From Acidimicrobiales bacterium (GTDB lineage: Bacteria > Actinomycetota > Acidimicrobiia > Acidimicrobiales > Acidimicrobilacustridaceae), in assembly GCA_023261915.1 (NCBI GenBank), contig JALRFT010000037.1, positions 1 through 27,576 of the forward strand: a stretch of DNA of 27,576 nt, read 5' to 3'. The position numbers were made by a program, and so were the translations under genes. Positions 6,822 through 14,248 of this stretch are shown here, one piece after another. Under the pieces are notes generated by a model. That model did not search any database. It was given only the letters and a program-made list of their open reading frames with translations, and had not been told where the DNA came from. How positions within the stretch are numbered: the first letter of the stretch is position 1; each line of letters begins with the position of its first letter.

Positions 6822-7333
6822 TCATCACCGAAGAGCCCATCTGGCCCTCGGTAGACCAGCCGAGACGGCTGCGTGCCGCTCCCGGGCCGAGCGTCAGAGG
6901 CCCACTCGACGAACCGGAGGGGAATCAGAGCACCTGAATCGAGTTGGAGGATGTCCGATGCCGGGTTGGCGACAACCTCGGTAACCACTCCCCGCTCGAC
7001 ACCGTCGGGTTCGGTGACGACCGAGCCGATGAGATCGTGAACCCAGTAGCTGTCCGGGTCGTCGGCAATGGCGGGAGCAAGGAGCACACTTCCTGCGAGT
7101 GACTCGGCTCCGTGACGGGTGGACACGTCGGAAAAGGTGACAAGCCATCGATCCTGATGGACGCGGGAGGCCACGACTGAGAGAGAGCGTTCGCCGGCGT
7201 CGGTGACCGCCAGCAACGTCGAGCCGGGAACCAGCCGATCAGGGTTGTTGGTCACGAGACGGACCAGGACGTCACCGCCGAGACCGTGGGGTCTGTCGAT
7301 CCGTCCGACTTCGAGCAGATCGGGAGGCGACAA
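6818..7333 (-). CDS. rimM: Ribosome maturation factor RimM
   Basis: 171 residues. RimM binds uS19 and helps mature the 30S head domain. The N-terminal barrel has the signature VGRIDRPHGLGGDV, and a PRC-type barrel follows (YWVHDLIGSVV onward). The only start consistent with the conserved N-terminus is TTG 7333, five bases after the khpA stop and without a clear Shine-Dalgarno. Translation probably depends on coupling to khpA. It overlaps trmD by four bases. Confidence 0.94.
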   Translation of the reverse strand: MSPPDLLEVGRIDRPHGLGGDVLVRLVTNNPDRLVPGSTLLAVTDAGERSLSVVASRVHQDRWLVTFSDVSTRHGAESLAGSVLLAPAIADDPDSYWVHDLIGSVVTEPDGVERGVVTEVVANPASDILQLDSGALIPLRFVEWASDARPGSGTQPSRLVYRGPDGLFGDE

Positions 7334-7338
7334 GTGAA

Positions 7339-7635
7339 TCAGTCGACGAATTCCACGTCGACGTCGAGTTCGTCGCGCACCGCAGCGGCACGCACGACGG
7401 TGCGGATGGCATTCGCAACCCGACCCCGCTTGCCGATCACACGCCCCATGTCCCCGGGGGACACACTCACGTCGAGACGGGTGCGACTCCCTGAGTCATC
7501 CACGCTGACCTCAACGCCTTCAGGGTCAGAGACAATGGACTCGACGAGATAGGCGAGGACGTCACGAGCATGCGCACCGGCAATGGTGTTGCCCTCATCG
7601 GTCTCGTTGGTGTCGTCCACGGTGTCGTTGCTCAC
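7339..7635 (-). CDS. khpA: KH-domain RNA-binding protein KhpA
   Basis: 98 residues. A single KH domain with the GxxG loop as GKRG (68-71) matches the YlqC/KhpA family found between rpsP and rimM in many Gram-positive bacteria, where it can act as an RNA chaperone with KhpB. The first 20 residues are an acidic, Asn/Thr-rich extension not typical of the ~76-residue family. The start is GTG 7635, overlapping the rpsP stop by four bases (GTGA). An upstream ATG at 7665 lies inside rpsP and is rejected. Confidence 0.92.
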   Translation of the reverse strand: MSNDTVDDTNETDEGNTIAGAHARDVLAYLVESIVSDPEGVEVSVDDSGSRTRLDVSVSPGDMGRVIGKRGRVANAIRTVVRAAAVRDELDVDVEFVD

Positions 7636-7898
7636 TTGGCCCGAGTGGCGGTGAACTCGTCCCACGCCCCGGAGATGGAGAGGAGCTTGCGGACAGACTC
7701 AGTGGGCTGGGCGCCCTTGCGCAGCCATGCCACAGCCTTGTCGTTGTCGATCGTGATCGAGGACGGCTCCCGGCGGGGATCGTAGTGACCCACGATCTCA
7801 AGGAAGCGGCCGTCACGCGGCGAACGGGCATCGGCGGCAACCACACGGTAGGTGGGCTGCTTCTTTTTGCCCATGCGCATCAGACGAAGCTTGACCAC
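7632..7898 (-). CDS. rpsP: 30S ribosomal protein S16 (bS16)
   Basis: 88 residues, normal for bS16. The N-terminus VKLRLMRMGKKKQPTYR, the ARSPRDGRFLEIVGHYDP segment and AVAWLRKGAQPTESV are diagnostic. The start is GTG 7898, preceded by AGAGGA at good spacing. It follows ffh by 87 bases in which I see no convincing promoter or terminator, so it is probably cotranscribed with ffh and coupled to khpA. Confidence 0.97.
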   Translation of the reverse strand: MVKLRLMRMGKKKQPTYRVVAADARSPRDGRFLEIVGHYDPRREPSSITIDNDKAVAWLRKGAQPTESVRKLLSISGAWDEFTATRAK

Positions 7899-7985
7899 TG
7901 AGATTCCTCTTCTCGTTCTTTCGATGTGTCGACGGCGGCGGTGCTCACACCACAGCGGCCTTCCATGGTGCTCCGCCGGGACCCC

Positions 7986-9476
7986 TCAGGGCAAGCCCGG
8001 GAGCGTCAGGTCATCCGCGGGTGGCACTTTCCCGCCCCCGGAGCGCTGTGAACCGACTCGGCCCATCTGGGCCTCCAACTCGGCGGCGAGGTCGGGCATG
8101 GGGGCTGACGGACCCCCTCGGACCGTTACTCGGCCGCCGCCCGGACCCTTGCGCTTCTTGCCTTTGCGGGCCTTACCCAGGGCCTTCTTCGATCCGGCCC
8201 CACCCATCTTCTTCATCATCCGCTGCATCTCGGTGAACTGCTTCACCAGCATCGAGATGTCATTTGGGGTGGTTCCTGAACCCGCCGCAATGCGTGCCCG
8301 GCGGGAGCCGTCGATGACCCCTGGCTCGACACGCTCGGCGGGTGTCATCGATCGGATCATGGCTTCAACCTTGCCGATCTGACGGTCGTCGATCTCGGCG
8401 TTGCGGACCTCTTTGGGCACACCGGGCAACATGCCCATGATCCCCGACAGAGGTCCCATCTTCTTGATCTGTTGGAGCTGGTGGAGGAAGTCCTCGAGGG
8501 TGAACCGGCCCTCCATGAGACGAGCGGCGGCCTCCTCGGCCTCTTCCGCCTCGTAGACCTGCTCGGCCTTCTCGATGAGGCTGAGCACGTCCCCCATCCC
8601 GAGGATGCGGCCGGCGAGACGGTCGGGATGGAACAGATCGAAGTCCTCGAGTTTCTCACCCGTGGAGGCAAACGCAATGGGTCGCCCCACCACCTCTCGC
8701 ACCGACAGGGCGGCACCACCACGAGCGTCGCCATCGAGTTTGGTCAGGACGACGCCATCAAGTTCGAGCGTGGCATGGAACGCTTCGGCCGTGGCCACCG
8801 CGTCCTGCCCCGTCATGGCGTCAATGACCAGCAGGGTGTAGTCAGGACTCACCACCTCACTGATGCGACGAACCTCATCCATCAACTCGCTGTCAATGGA
8901 CAGGCGGCCGGCAGTGTCGACGAGCAGAACATCACGTCCGGTGCGTTGGGCATGTTCAAGACCAGCGGCGGCAACTGCCACCGGGTCACTCGGTTCACTG
9001 AACACCGGGACATCAATCTGCGCGCCGAGTGTCTGCAGCTGCGCCACTGCTGCGGGCCGCTGGAGGTCGGCGCCCACCATCAACGGGTTGCGACCCTGTG
9101 CCTTGAACCACTTGGCCAACTTGGCTGTGTTGGTGGTCTTGCCTGAGCCCTGGAGACCCGCCATGAGGATCACCGTGGGGGGCTTGGACGCGTAGGAAAG
9201 CTTGAAGGTCTCACCACCAAGAATGGCAATGAGTTCGCCGTGAACGATCTTGATGACCTGCTGGGCCGGGTTCAGGGCCCTCGACACCTCTTCCCCCACC
9301 GCCTGGGTGCGGACCCGTTCGACGAAGGTCTTGACCACCGGCAGCGCGACATCGGCTTCGAGGAGAGCCACGCGGATTTCTCGCAGCACCTCGTCGACGT
9401 CGGACTCGCTCAACTTCCCCCGACCGCGCAAGCGGGAGAAGATCGTCTCGAATCGGTCGGAGAGGGTCTCGAACAT
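7986..9476 (-). CDS. ffh: Signal recognition particle protein Ffh
   Basis: 496 residues. The SRP54 GTPase binds signal sequences of nascent membrane proteins together with SRP RNA and docks on FtsY. The N domain is about 1-90, and the G domain has P-loop GLQGSGKT (107-114), a DTAGR motif near 187 and TKLDGDARGG near 246. The Met-rich M domain runs from about 325 (MGPLSGIMGMLPG, MIRSMTPAER, QRMMKKMGG). A basic Gly/Lys tail extends past the core and accounts for the slightly long length. The start is ATG 9476, with a TAGGCT box nine bases upstream and no strong Shine-Dalgarno. No SRP RNA gene was seen in the window. Confidence 0.97.
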   Translation of the reverse strand: MFETLSDRFETIFSRLRGRGKLSESDVDEVLREIRVALLEADVALPVVKTFVERVRTQAVGEEVSRALNPAQQVIKIVHGELIAILGGETFKLSYASKPPTVILMAGLQGSGKTTNTAKLAKWFKAQGRNPLMVGADLQRPAAVAQLQTLGAQIDVPVFSEPSDPVAVAAAGLEHAQRTGRDVLLVDTAGRLSIDSELMDEVRRISEVVSPDYTLLVIDAMTGQDAVATAEAFHATLELDGVVLTKLDGDARGGAALSVREVVGRPIAFASTGEKLEDFDLFHPDRLAGRILGMGDVLSLIEKAEQVYEAEEAEEAAARLMEGRFTLEDFLHQLQQIKKMGPLSGIMGMLPGVPKEVRNAEIDDRQIGKVEAMIRSMTPAERVEPGVIDGSRRARIAAGSGTTPNDISMLVKQFTEMQRMMKKMGGAGSKKALGKARKGKKRKGPGGGRVTVRGGPSAPMPDLAAELEAQMGRVGSQRSGGGKVPPADDLTLPGLP

Positions 9477-9485
9477 GGAGTCGGA

Positions 9486-9491
9486 AGCCTA
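9486..9491 (-). promoter_or_regulatory. -10 box upstream of ffh
   Basis: TAGGCT on the minus strand ends nine bases before the ffh ATG, implying a leader of only a few bases. Confidence 0.4.
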
Positions 9492-9532
9492 CCGCTGACG
9501 CGCTCGTCCGAGGTCAGCCACCGGTGTCGACG

Positions 9533-9940
9533 TCAGTGGGCCTCGGGACCGGATCCGGCATCCTCGACCGCCACGCCATGCACCTCAGGTGCAGGGCCAC
9601 CCGAATTCCGACCACGGCCGGACAGCAGCTGACGCAGACGGTGACGAAGCTGACGCCCGGAAGTGGGCGCAATGAGCAGACCCGTTGCCACCCCAAGGAT
9701 GAGACACACCGTGCCGACGACACCAAGTCGACGGGACACCGCAGCGCCGACTCGAACCGGCAACCCACCGACGCCCACTCCCGTCCGAAAAGCAAGGGAG
9801 ATCATGGACCCAATGAGACGAACCGGTGAGAGGACGAGGCGCCAGACACCACGCCGGGTGCCCGGGTGCTCGGTGAGCGCCAGTCCGGTCACCTTTTGGA
9901 GCGCCTCGGACACAACCGGGGATTCAGCAGTCATCGTCAT
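9533..9940 (-). CDS. YtxH-like small membrane protein
   Basis: 135 residues. A hydrophobic segment at about 73-91 runs into APTSGRQLRHRLRQLL, which resembles YtxH-type proteins (a helix followed by a P-x-x-G-x-x-x-R motif). A weaker hydrophobic stretch lies at about 35-55. The C-terminal 30 residues are Gly/Pro-rich and likely disordered. Function is unknown; YtxH proteins are linked to stress responses in some Gram-positives. The ATG overlaps the ftsY stop by four bases (ATGA), indicating coupling to the SRP receptor gene. Its stop is about 40 bases upstream of the ffh -10 box. Confidence 0.7.
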   Translation of the reverse strand: MTMTAESPVVSEALQKVTGLALTEHPGTRRGVWRLVLSPVRLIGSMISLAFRTGVGVGGLPVRVGAAVSRRLGVVGTVCLILGVATGLLIAPTSGRQLRHRLRQLLSGRGRNSGGPAPEVHGVAVEDAGSGPEAH

Positions 9941-11049
9941 GAGAACAGGGCCTCCACAAATTCGTCGGCATCAAACGGCACCAGATCGTCGGCTCCCTCA
10001 CCGAGCCCCACGAGTTTGACCGGGATGCCAAGTTGGGTCTGGATGGCGAGCACGATGCCGCCCTTGGCCGAGCCATCAAGTTTGGTCAACACCACACCGC
10101 TGAGATCGACGGCGTCAGTGAACTGCTGCGCCTGAACGAGGCCGTTCTGACCCGTGGTGGCATCAAGCACCAACAGGACTTCGGTGACCGTTCCGGCGCC
10201 TCGCTCGGCGACCCGGCGCACCTTGCCCAACTCCTCCATCAGGTTCGACTTGGTGTGCAACCGTCCGGCCGTGTCAGCGATGACAAGATCACACCCCCGT
10301 GCCGCGGCGGCCTCGATGGCGTCGAAGACGACAGCCGACGGGTCGCCACCGTCGGCGCCCCGCACCATGCTTGCGCCCGTCCGCTCCGCCCACATGCCGA
10401 GCTGCTCGGCCGCCGCCGCCCGGAACGTGTCCCCCGCTGCAAGCATCACGGTGCGTCCCTCGATCTTGGCTCGATGGGCGAGCTTGCCCGCCGTGGTGGT
10501 CTTGCCGACACCGTTCACCCCGACGAGCAACCAGACCGTGGGGGGAGTGTCCCCCGAGTGCAATGACGTGTCGAAGCCCCCCAGCCGGACACGCATCTCT
10601 TCTTTGAGAACGTCGAGCAGTTCATCGCCCTCGGTGAGTCGACGCTCGGCAACGGTGGAGCGCACCGATGCCAGGAGATCCTCGGTGGCGTCGACACCAA
10701 CGTCGGCTCCCAGGAGCGCGTACTCGAGCTCTTCCCACACCGACTCGTCGATCCGGGAGCCCCGCAGGGCACCAATGGCGTCACCGAAACGGCTTCGGGC
10801 CCGCTCGAGGCGTTCCCTGAACCGGGGCCGGGTCGGTGCCTCGGCAACTTCGACCGATTCGGTCGCCGGAACGGCCTCTGCCGCCAACTCCTCGACGACG
10901 ACCGCAGAACCCCCGTCAGGCGGGGCCACCTCACGCTCGGCGGGCTCGAGCTCAACCGTTCCAGCGCGACGGGTGGCGACGGACCTGACCAGCAGGACCC
11001 CGGCAACGAGCACCACGAGTACGGCGAGGACGACGAGCACGATCTCCAT
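9937..11049 (-). CDS. ftsY: SRP receptor FtsY
   Basis: 370 residues. FtsY is the membrane-associated GTPase that receives the Ffh-ribosome complex. Residues 1-24 form a very hydrophobic N-terminal anchor, as in actinobacterial FtsY. An acidic Ala/Glu/Val-rich linker follows, then the NG domain with GVNGVGKTTTAGKLAHR as P-loop, DTAGRLHTKSNLMEEL, and TKLDGSAKGG near the end. ATG 11049 was chosen over 11070 because the anchor begins there and a TAGGGT box ends seven bases before it, fitting a leaderless transcript. It is divergent from moxR across about 170 bases. Confidence 0.96.
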   Translation of the reverse strand: MEIVLVVLAVLVVLVAGVLLVRSVATRRAGTVELEPAEREVAPPDGGSAVVVEELAAEAVPATESVEVAEAPTRPRFRERLERARSRFGDAIGALRGSRIDESVWEELEYALLGADVGVDATEDLLASVRSTVAERRLTEGDELLDVLKEEMRVRLGGFDTSLHSGDTPPTVWLLVGVNGVGKTTTAGKLAHRAKIEGRTVMLAAGDTFRAAAAEQLGMWAERTGASMVRGADGGDPSAVVFDAIEAAAARGCDLVIADTAGRLHTKSNLMEELGKVRRVAERGAGTVTEVLLVLDATTGQNGLVQAQQFTDAVDLSGVVLTKLDGSAKGGIVLAIQTQLGIPVKLVGLGEGADDLVPFDADEFVEALFS

Positions 11050-11056
11050 CGACCGA

Positions 11057-11062
11057 ACCCTA
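11057..11062 (-). promoter_or_regulatory. -10 box for leaderless ftsY transcript
   Basis: TAGGGT on the minus strand is followed by seven bases and then the ftsY ATG. No Shine-Dalgarno lies between. The rest of the 11050-11220 divergent gap holds the moxR ribosome binding site and a weak TAACTT (11141-11146) that might serve moxR. Confidence 0.45.
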
Positions 11063-11220
11063 CCGGGCACCCGACGACGCCCACGACGCCAGCCCGTTGG
11101 TCAGCGAAGGTGCCGCGTCGCATTCTGCTTCTGCGGCACCTAACTTGGGGAGGTCCACTCGGGCCCGGCGCTCGCCGTACCGACCGGTAGCCGATGCCCC
11201 CCCTGGCAGCAGGAGTACCC

Positions 11221-12297
11221 ATGACCGATCTCACCACCACACCGCCGGACCGGTCGCCGTCCGAACTCGTTGAGCGAGCGCTGTTCGAGGTCAAGAAGGT
11301 CATCGTCGGTCAGGACCGGGCCATCGAGAGGATGCTGGTGTGTCTCCTCGCCCGGGGACACTGCTTGCTCGAAGGGGTTCCCGGTCTGGCCAAGACGCTG
11401 GCCGTGGAGACACTGGCCCAAGTCGTCGGCGGGTCCTTTGCCCGCATCCAGTTCACCCCCGATCTCCTTCCCGCCGACATCACCGGCACGCGCATCTTCC
11501 GCGCGTCGTCGGAGAGTTTCGATGTGGAACTCGGACCGGTGTTCGTCAACTTCCTTCTCGCCGACGAGGTGAATCGGGCCCCCGCCAAGGTCCAGTCGGC
11601 CCTTCTCGAAGTCATGGCCGAACACCAGGTCACCATCGGGGGCACGACCCACCACGTTCCCGAGCCGTTCCTCGTACTCGCCACCCAGAACCCCATTGAG
11701 AGCGAGGGTGTCTACCCGCTGCCCGAGGCTCAGCGGGACCGGTTCATGATGAAGGTCCACCTCGGCTACCCCGACCCGGCCGAGGAACGCGAGATCGTGC
11801 ACCGCATGGGTGTCCACCCCCCCACCGCCACCGAGGTCCTCACCCTCGCCGACCTGCAGTCACTCCAGGCCGCAGCCGACGAGGTGTACGTCGACCACGG
11901 CGTTGTCGACTACGCCGTCTCACTCGTGCTGGCCACCCGAGAGCCTGCCAACTTCGGACTGCCCGAACTCGACGAACTCATCAGCTTCGGCGCCAGCCCC
12001 CGGGCAAGTCTGGCGCTGGTGGCCGGCGCCCGGGCGCTCGCTCTCCTGCGGGGTCGGTCTTACGCCCTGCCCCAAGACGTCTTCGATGTCGCCCCCGAGG
12101 TCCTGCGACACCGACTCGTCCTCTCCTATGAGGCCCTGGCTCAGGGCCGAGACGTCGAACAGGTCCTCATCCGCCTACTCAGCACCGTTCCCGCTCCCCG
12201 GGTGACACCGACCCAGGATCCGGCCACGACCGGAGCCGCTGCGAGCGTCCCCGAACCCATCGCCGCTCCCGGTTGGGACACCCCGGGTGGCCCATGA
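11221..12297 (+). CDS. MoxR family AAA+ ATPase
   Basis: 358 residues. MoxR ATPases are chaperone-like and act with vWA-domain partners, here encoded by the next two genes. Visible motifs are Walker A GVPGLAKT (52-59), Walker B LLADEVNR (about 112-119), sensor 1 ATQNP and the arginine-rich PLPEAQRDRF. The C-terminal AAA lid has ISFGASPRASLAL. A Pro/Ala-rich tail of about 35 residues follows and is probably disordered. ATG 11221 was chosen for AGGAG five bases upstream; a further upstream ATG at 11194 lacks this. It overlaps the DUF58 gene by four bases. Confidence 0.92.
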   Translation: MTDLTTTPPDRSPSELVERALFEVKKVIVGQDRAIERMLVCLLARGHCLLEGVPGLAKTLAVETLAQVVGGSFARIQFTPDLLPADITGTRIFRASSESFDVELGPVFVNFLLADEVNRAPAKVQSALLEVMAEHQVTIGGTTHHVPEPFLVLATQNPIESEGVYPLPEAQRDRFMMKVHLGYPDPAEEREIVHRMGVHPPTATEVLTLADLQSLQAAADEVYVDHGVVDYAVSLVLATREPANFGLPELDELISFGASPRASLALVAGARALALLRGRSYALPQDVFDVAPEVLRHRLVLSYEALAQGRDVEQVLIRLLSTVPAPRVTPTQDPATTGAAASVPEPIAAPGWDTPGGP

Positions 12298-13292
12298 CCC
12301 CGACGAACCCGGTCACCGATGACCTGCGAAACCCGCCCTCCATTGCCTCCATGGCACCGGGTGAGATCATCCGACGGCTCGAACTGAGCATCACCCGTCG
12401 GCTTGATGGCCTCCTTCAAGGCGACTACCGGGGACTCGTGCCGGGACATGGGAGTGAGCCGGGCGAGACCCGTCGCTATCAACCCGGCGACGACGTACGC
12501 CGGATCGACTGGAACGTGACCGCCCGGACCATCGAGCCCCACGTGCGCGAATCCGTCGCCGACCGGGAACTTGAGACCTGGGTGGTCGTCGACACGTCGG
12601 CATCGATGGCATTCGGCACGGCGAGGTGCGAGAAGCGCGACCTGGCACTGGCGGCGTGTGGTGCCGTTGGGCATCTCACGTCCCGCGGTGGCAACCGGAT
12701 CGGCGCCGTAATCGTGGGCGGCGGCGACGGCGGTCCACTCCCGTCGGGTGCGACAGTGATTCCGGCCCGTGCCGGTCGGGTCCATCTGCAGGCACTGCTG
12801 TTGCGGACCCTTGCCTCGCTCGCGGCAACCTCTATTGACACCGATGCCGGACCGTCAGCCAACGGCAGTCTCTTCGGAGCCCTCGAACGCGCCCAGCGGG
12901 CAGCTCGTCGACGGGGACTGATCGTGGTGATCTCCGACTTCCTCGACGCCGGCCCGTGGGACAAACCGATGCGTGCCCTCGCCAGCCGAAGTGAGGTCCT
13001 TGCCGTCGAGATCATCGATCCCCGTGAGCTCGCCCTCCCCGACGTCGGCATGGTCCACCTCGTGGACCCCGAGACCGGTGGGGCAATGGAGGTCAACACC
13101 AGCGACGACCGACTGCGCCAGCGTTTCGCCGCTGCCGCCGCCACCCAGCGGGACGCCATTGCCCGGCGGATCCGGGCCGCAGGAGCCGACCACCTCGTGT
13201 TGCGGACCGACAGTGACTGGCTCGTCGACCTCGCTCGATTCGTGGCGTGGCGCCGACAACGCATCGACGCCTTGAGCAGGGTCCGCCCGTGA
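12294..13292 (+). CDS. DUF58 domain protein
   Basis: 332 residues. The DUF58 signature is present as GETRRYQPGDDVRRIDWNV (58-76). A vWA-like fold follows, with a MIDAS-type motif at Asp100-Ser102-Ser104 (VVVDTSASM) and a later VVISDFLD strand. It lacks the N-terminal membrane helices of many DUF58 proteins, so it is probably cytoplasmic and could contact MoxR directly. Function in MoxR systems is generally assembly or maturation of envelope components; the client here is unknown. The start ATG overlaps the moxR stop (ATGA), and the stop overlaps the next start (GTGA). Confidence 0.88.
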   Translation: MTPTNPVTDDLRNPPSIASMAPGEIIRRLELSITRRLDGLLQGDYRGLVPGHGSEPGETRRYQPGDDVRRIDWNVTARTIEPHVRESVADRELETWVVVDTSASMAFGTARCEKRDLALAACGAVGHLTSRGGNRIGAVIVGGGDGGPLPSGATVIPARAGRVHLQALLLRTLASLAATSIDTDAGPSANGSLFGALERAQRAARRRGLIVVISDFLDAGPWDKPMRALASRSEVLAVEIIDPRELALPDVGMVHLVDPETGGAMEVNTSDDRLRQRFAAAAATQRDAIARRIRAAGADHLVLRTDSDWLVDLARFVAWRRQRIDALSRVRP

Positions 13293-14242
13293 GCATCACC
13301 GAGCCCCTCCGCCTCATCGGCCTCGTGCTGGTGCTCGCCGGCATTGGTACCTACCTCGTGCTGCAGGGTCGGCGACGTCGGTACACGCTGCGGTTCACCA
13401 ACGTGGATCTGTTGTCGACCGTGGCTCCTCGGCGACCCGGCTGGCGTCGACACCTCCCCGCCGGCTTGTTCCTCGTCGCCCTCGCCCTGCTGGTTGTGGC
13501 GTGGGCCGGCCCGACGGCCCCAGTGACCGTTCCAGTGGAGCGGGCCACGGTGGTGCTCGCCATCGACGTGTCACTGTCGATGCAAGCCACCGACGTGGAC
13601 CCCAACCGACTGGCCGCCGCCCGCTCCGCCGCGCTCGACTTCCTCGCCGTTGCGCCTCCGGAGTTGAATGTCGGCCTCGTCACCTTCAGTGGGGTCGCCA
13701 CCATTGCCGTGCCCCCAACGACGGACCGGGACCTTGTCGCTGACGCCATTGAGCGCATGCAACTCGCCGAGCGGACGGCCACCGGGGAGGCGATCTTCGC
13801 CAGCCTCGACGCCATCTCTTTGGTGCCGCCCGATCCGGACGGCACCAAAGTGCCTGCCGCCATCGTGCTCATGTCCGACGGTGCCACCACCGCCGGGCGA
13901 CCCAACGACGAGGCGGTCGCCGCCGCCGTCGAAGCCCAGGTGCCGGTAACCACCATTGCGTTTGGCACCGACGAGGGGACCATCACTGTTCCCGGCGATC
14001 CCACGCCGGTGGCCGTGCCGGTGGATCGGGCGGCGCTTGAGGCCATTGCCGAGGAGACGGGCGGTTCCTACTTCTCGGCCGTGACCGCCGGAGAGCTCGA
14101 GGACATCTACGTGAATCTCGGCTCCTCGATGGGCTACACGACCGAGGAGCAAGAGGTGACCGGATGGTTCGTCGGCAGCGCCCTCATCGTGCTCATCACG
14201 ACGGGGACCCTGTCGCTGGTGTGGTTCTCCCGACTGCCCTGA
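13289..14242 (+). CDS. vWA-domain membrane protein (BatA-like)
   Basis: 317 residues. Transmembrane helices lie at about 7-25 and 58-74, a von Willebrand A domain at about 85-280, and a last helix at about 292-312. This is the BatA/BatB layout with the vWA domain predicted outside the membrane. The MIDAS residues Asp93, Ser95 and Ser97 (AIDVSLSMQ) are intact. The start is GTG 13289, within a four-base overlap with the DUF58 gene. It is the last gene of a minimal three-gene MoxR operon with no second vWA or TPR gene. Its stop is six bases from the convergent smc stop, and there is no visible terminator between them. Confidence 0.88.
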   Translation: MSITEPLRLIGLVLVLAGIGTYLVLQGRRRRYTLRFTNVDLLSTVAPRRPGWRRHLPAGLFLVALALLVVAWAGPTAPVTVPVERATVVLAIDVSLSMQATDVDPNRLAAARSAALDFLAVAPPELNVGLVTFSGVATIAVPPTTDRDLVADAIERMQLAERTATGEAIFASLDAISLVPPDPDGTKVPAAIVLMSDGATTAGRPNDEAVAAAVEAQVPVTTIAFGTDEGTITVPGDPTPVAVPVDRAALEAIAEETGGSYFSAVTAGELEDIYVNLGSSMGYTTEEQEVTGWFVGSALIVLITTGTLSLVWFSRLP

Positions 14243-14248
14243 AGCTGG

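Noticed and set aside
5529..6854. Plus-strand open frame of 441 codons
   Set aside because: It is antisense to rplS and trmD, which are certain by homology; long antisense frames are expected at this GC content and the product resembles nothing known.
12479..13453. Minus-strand open frame of 324 codons
   Set aside because: It is antisense to the DUF58 and vWA genes, and its low-complexity Arg/Ser/Ala-rich product is typical of a shadow frame.
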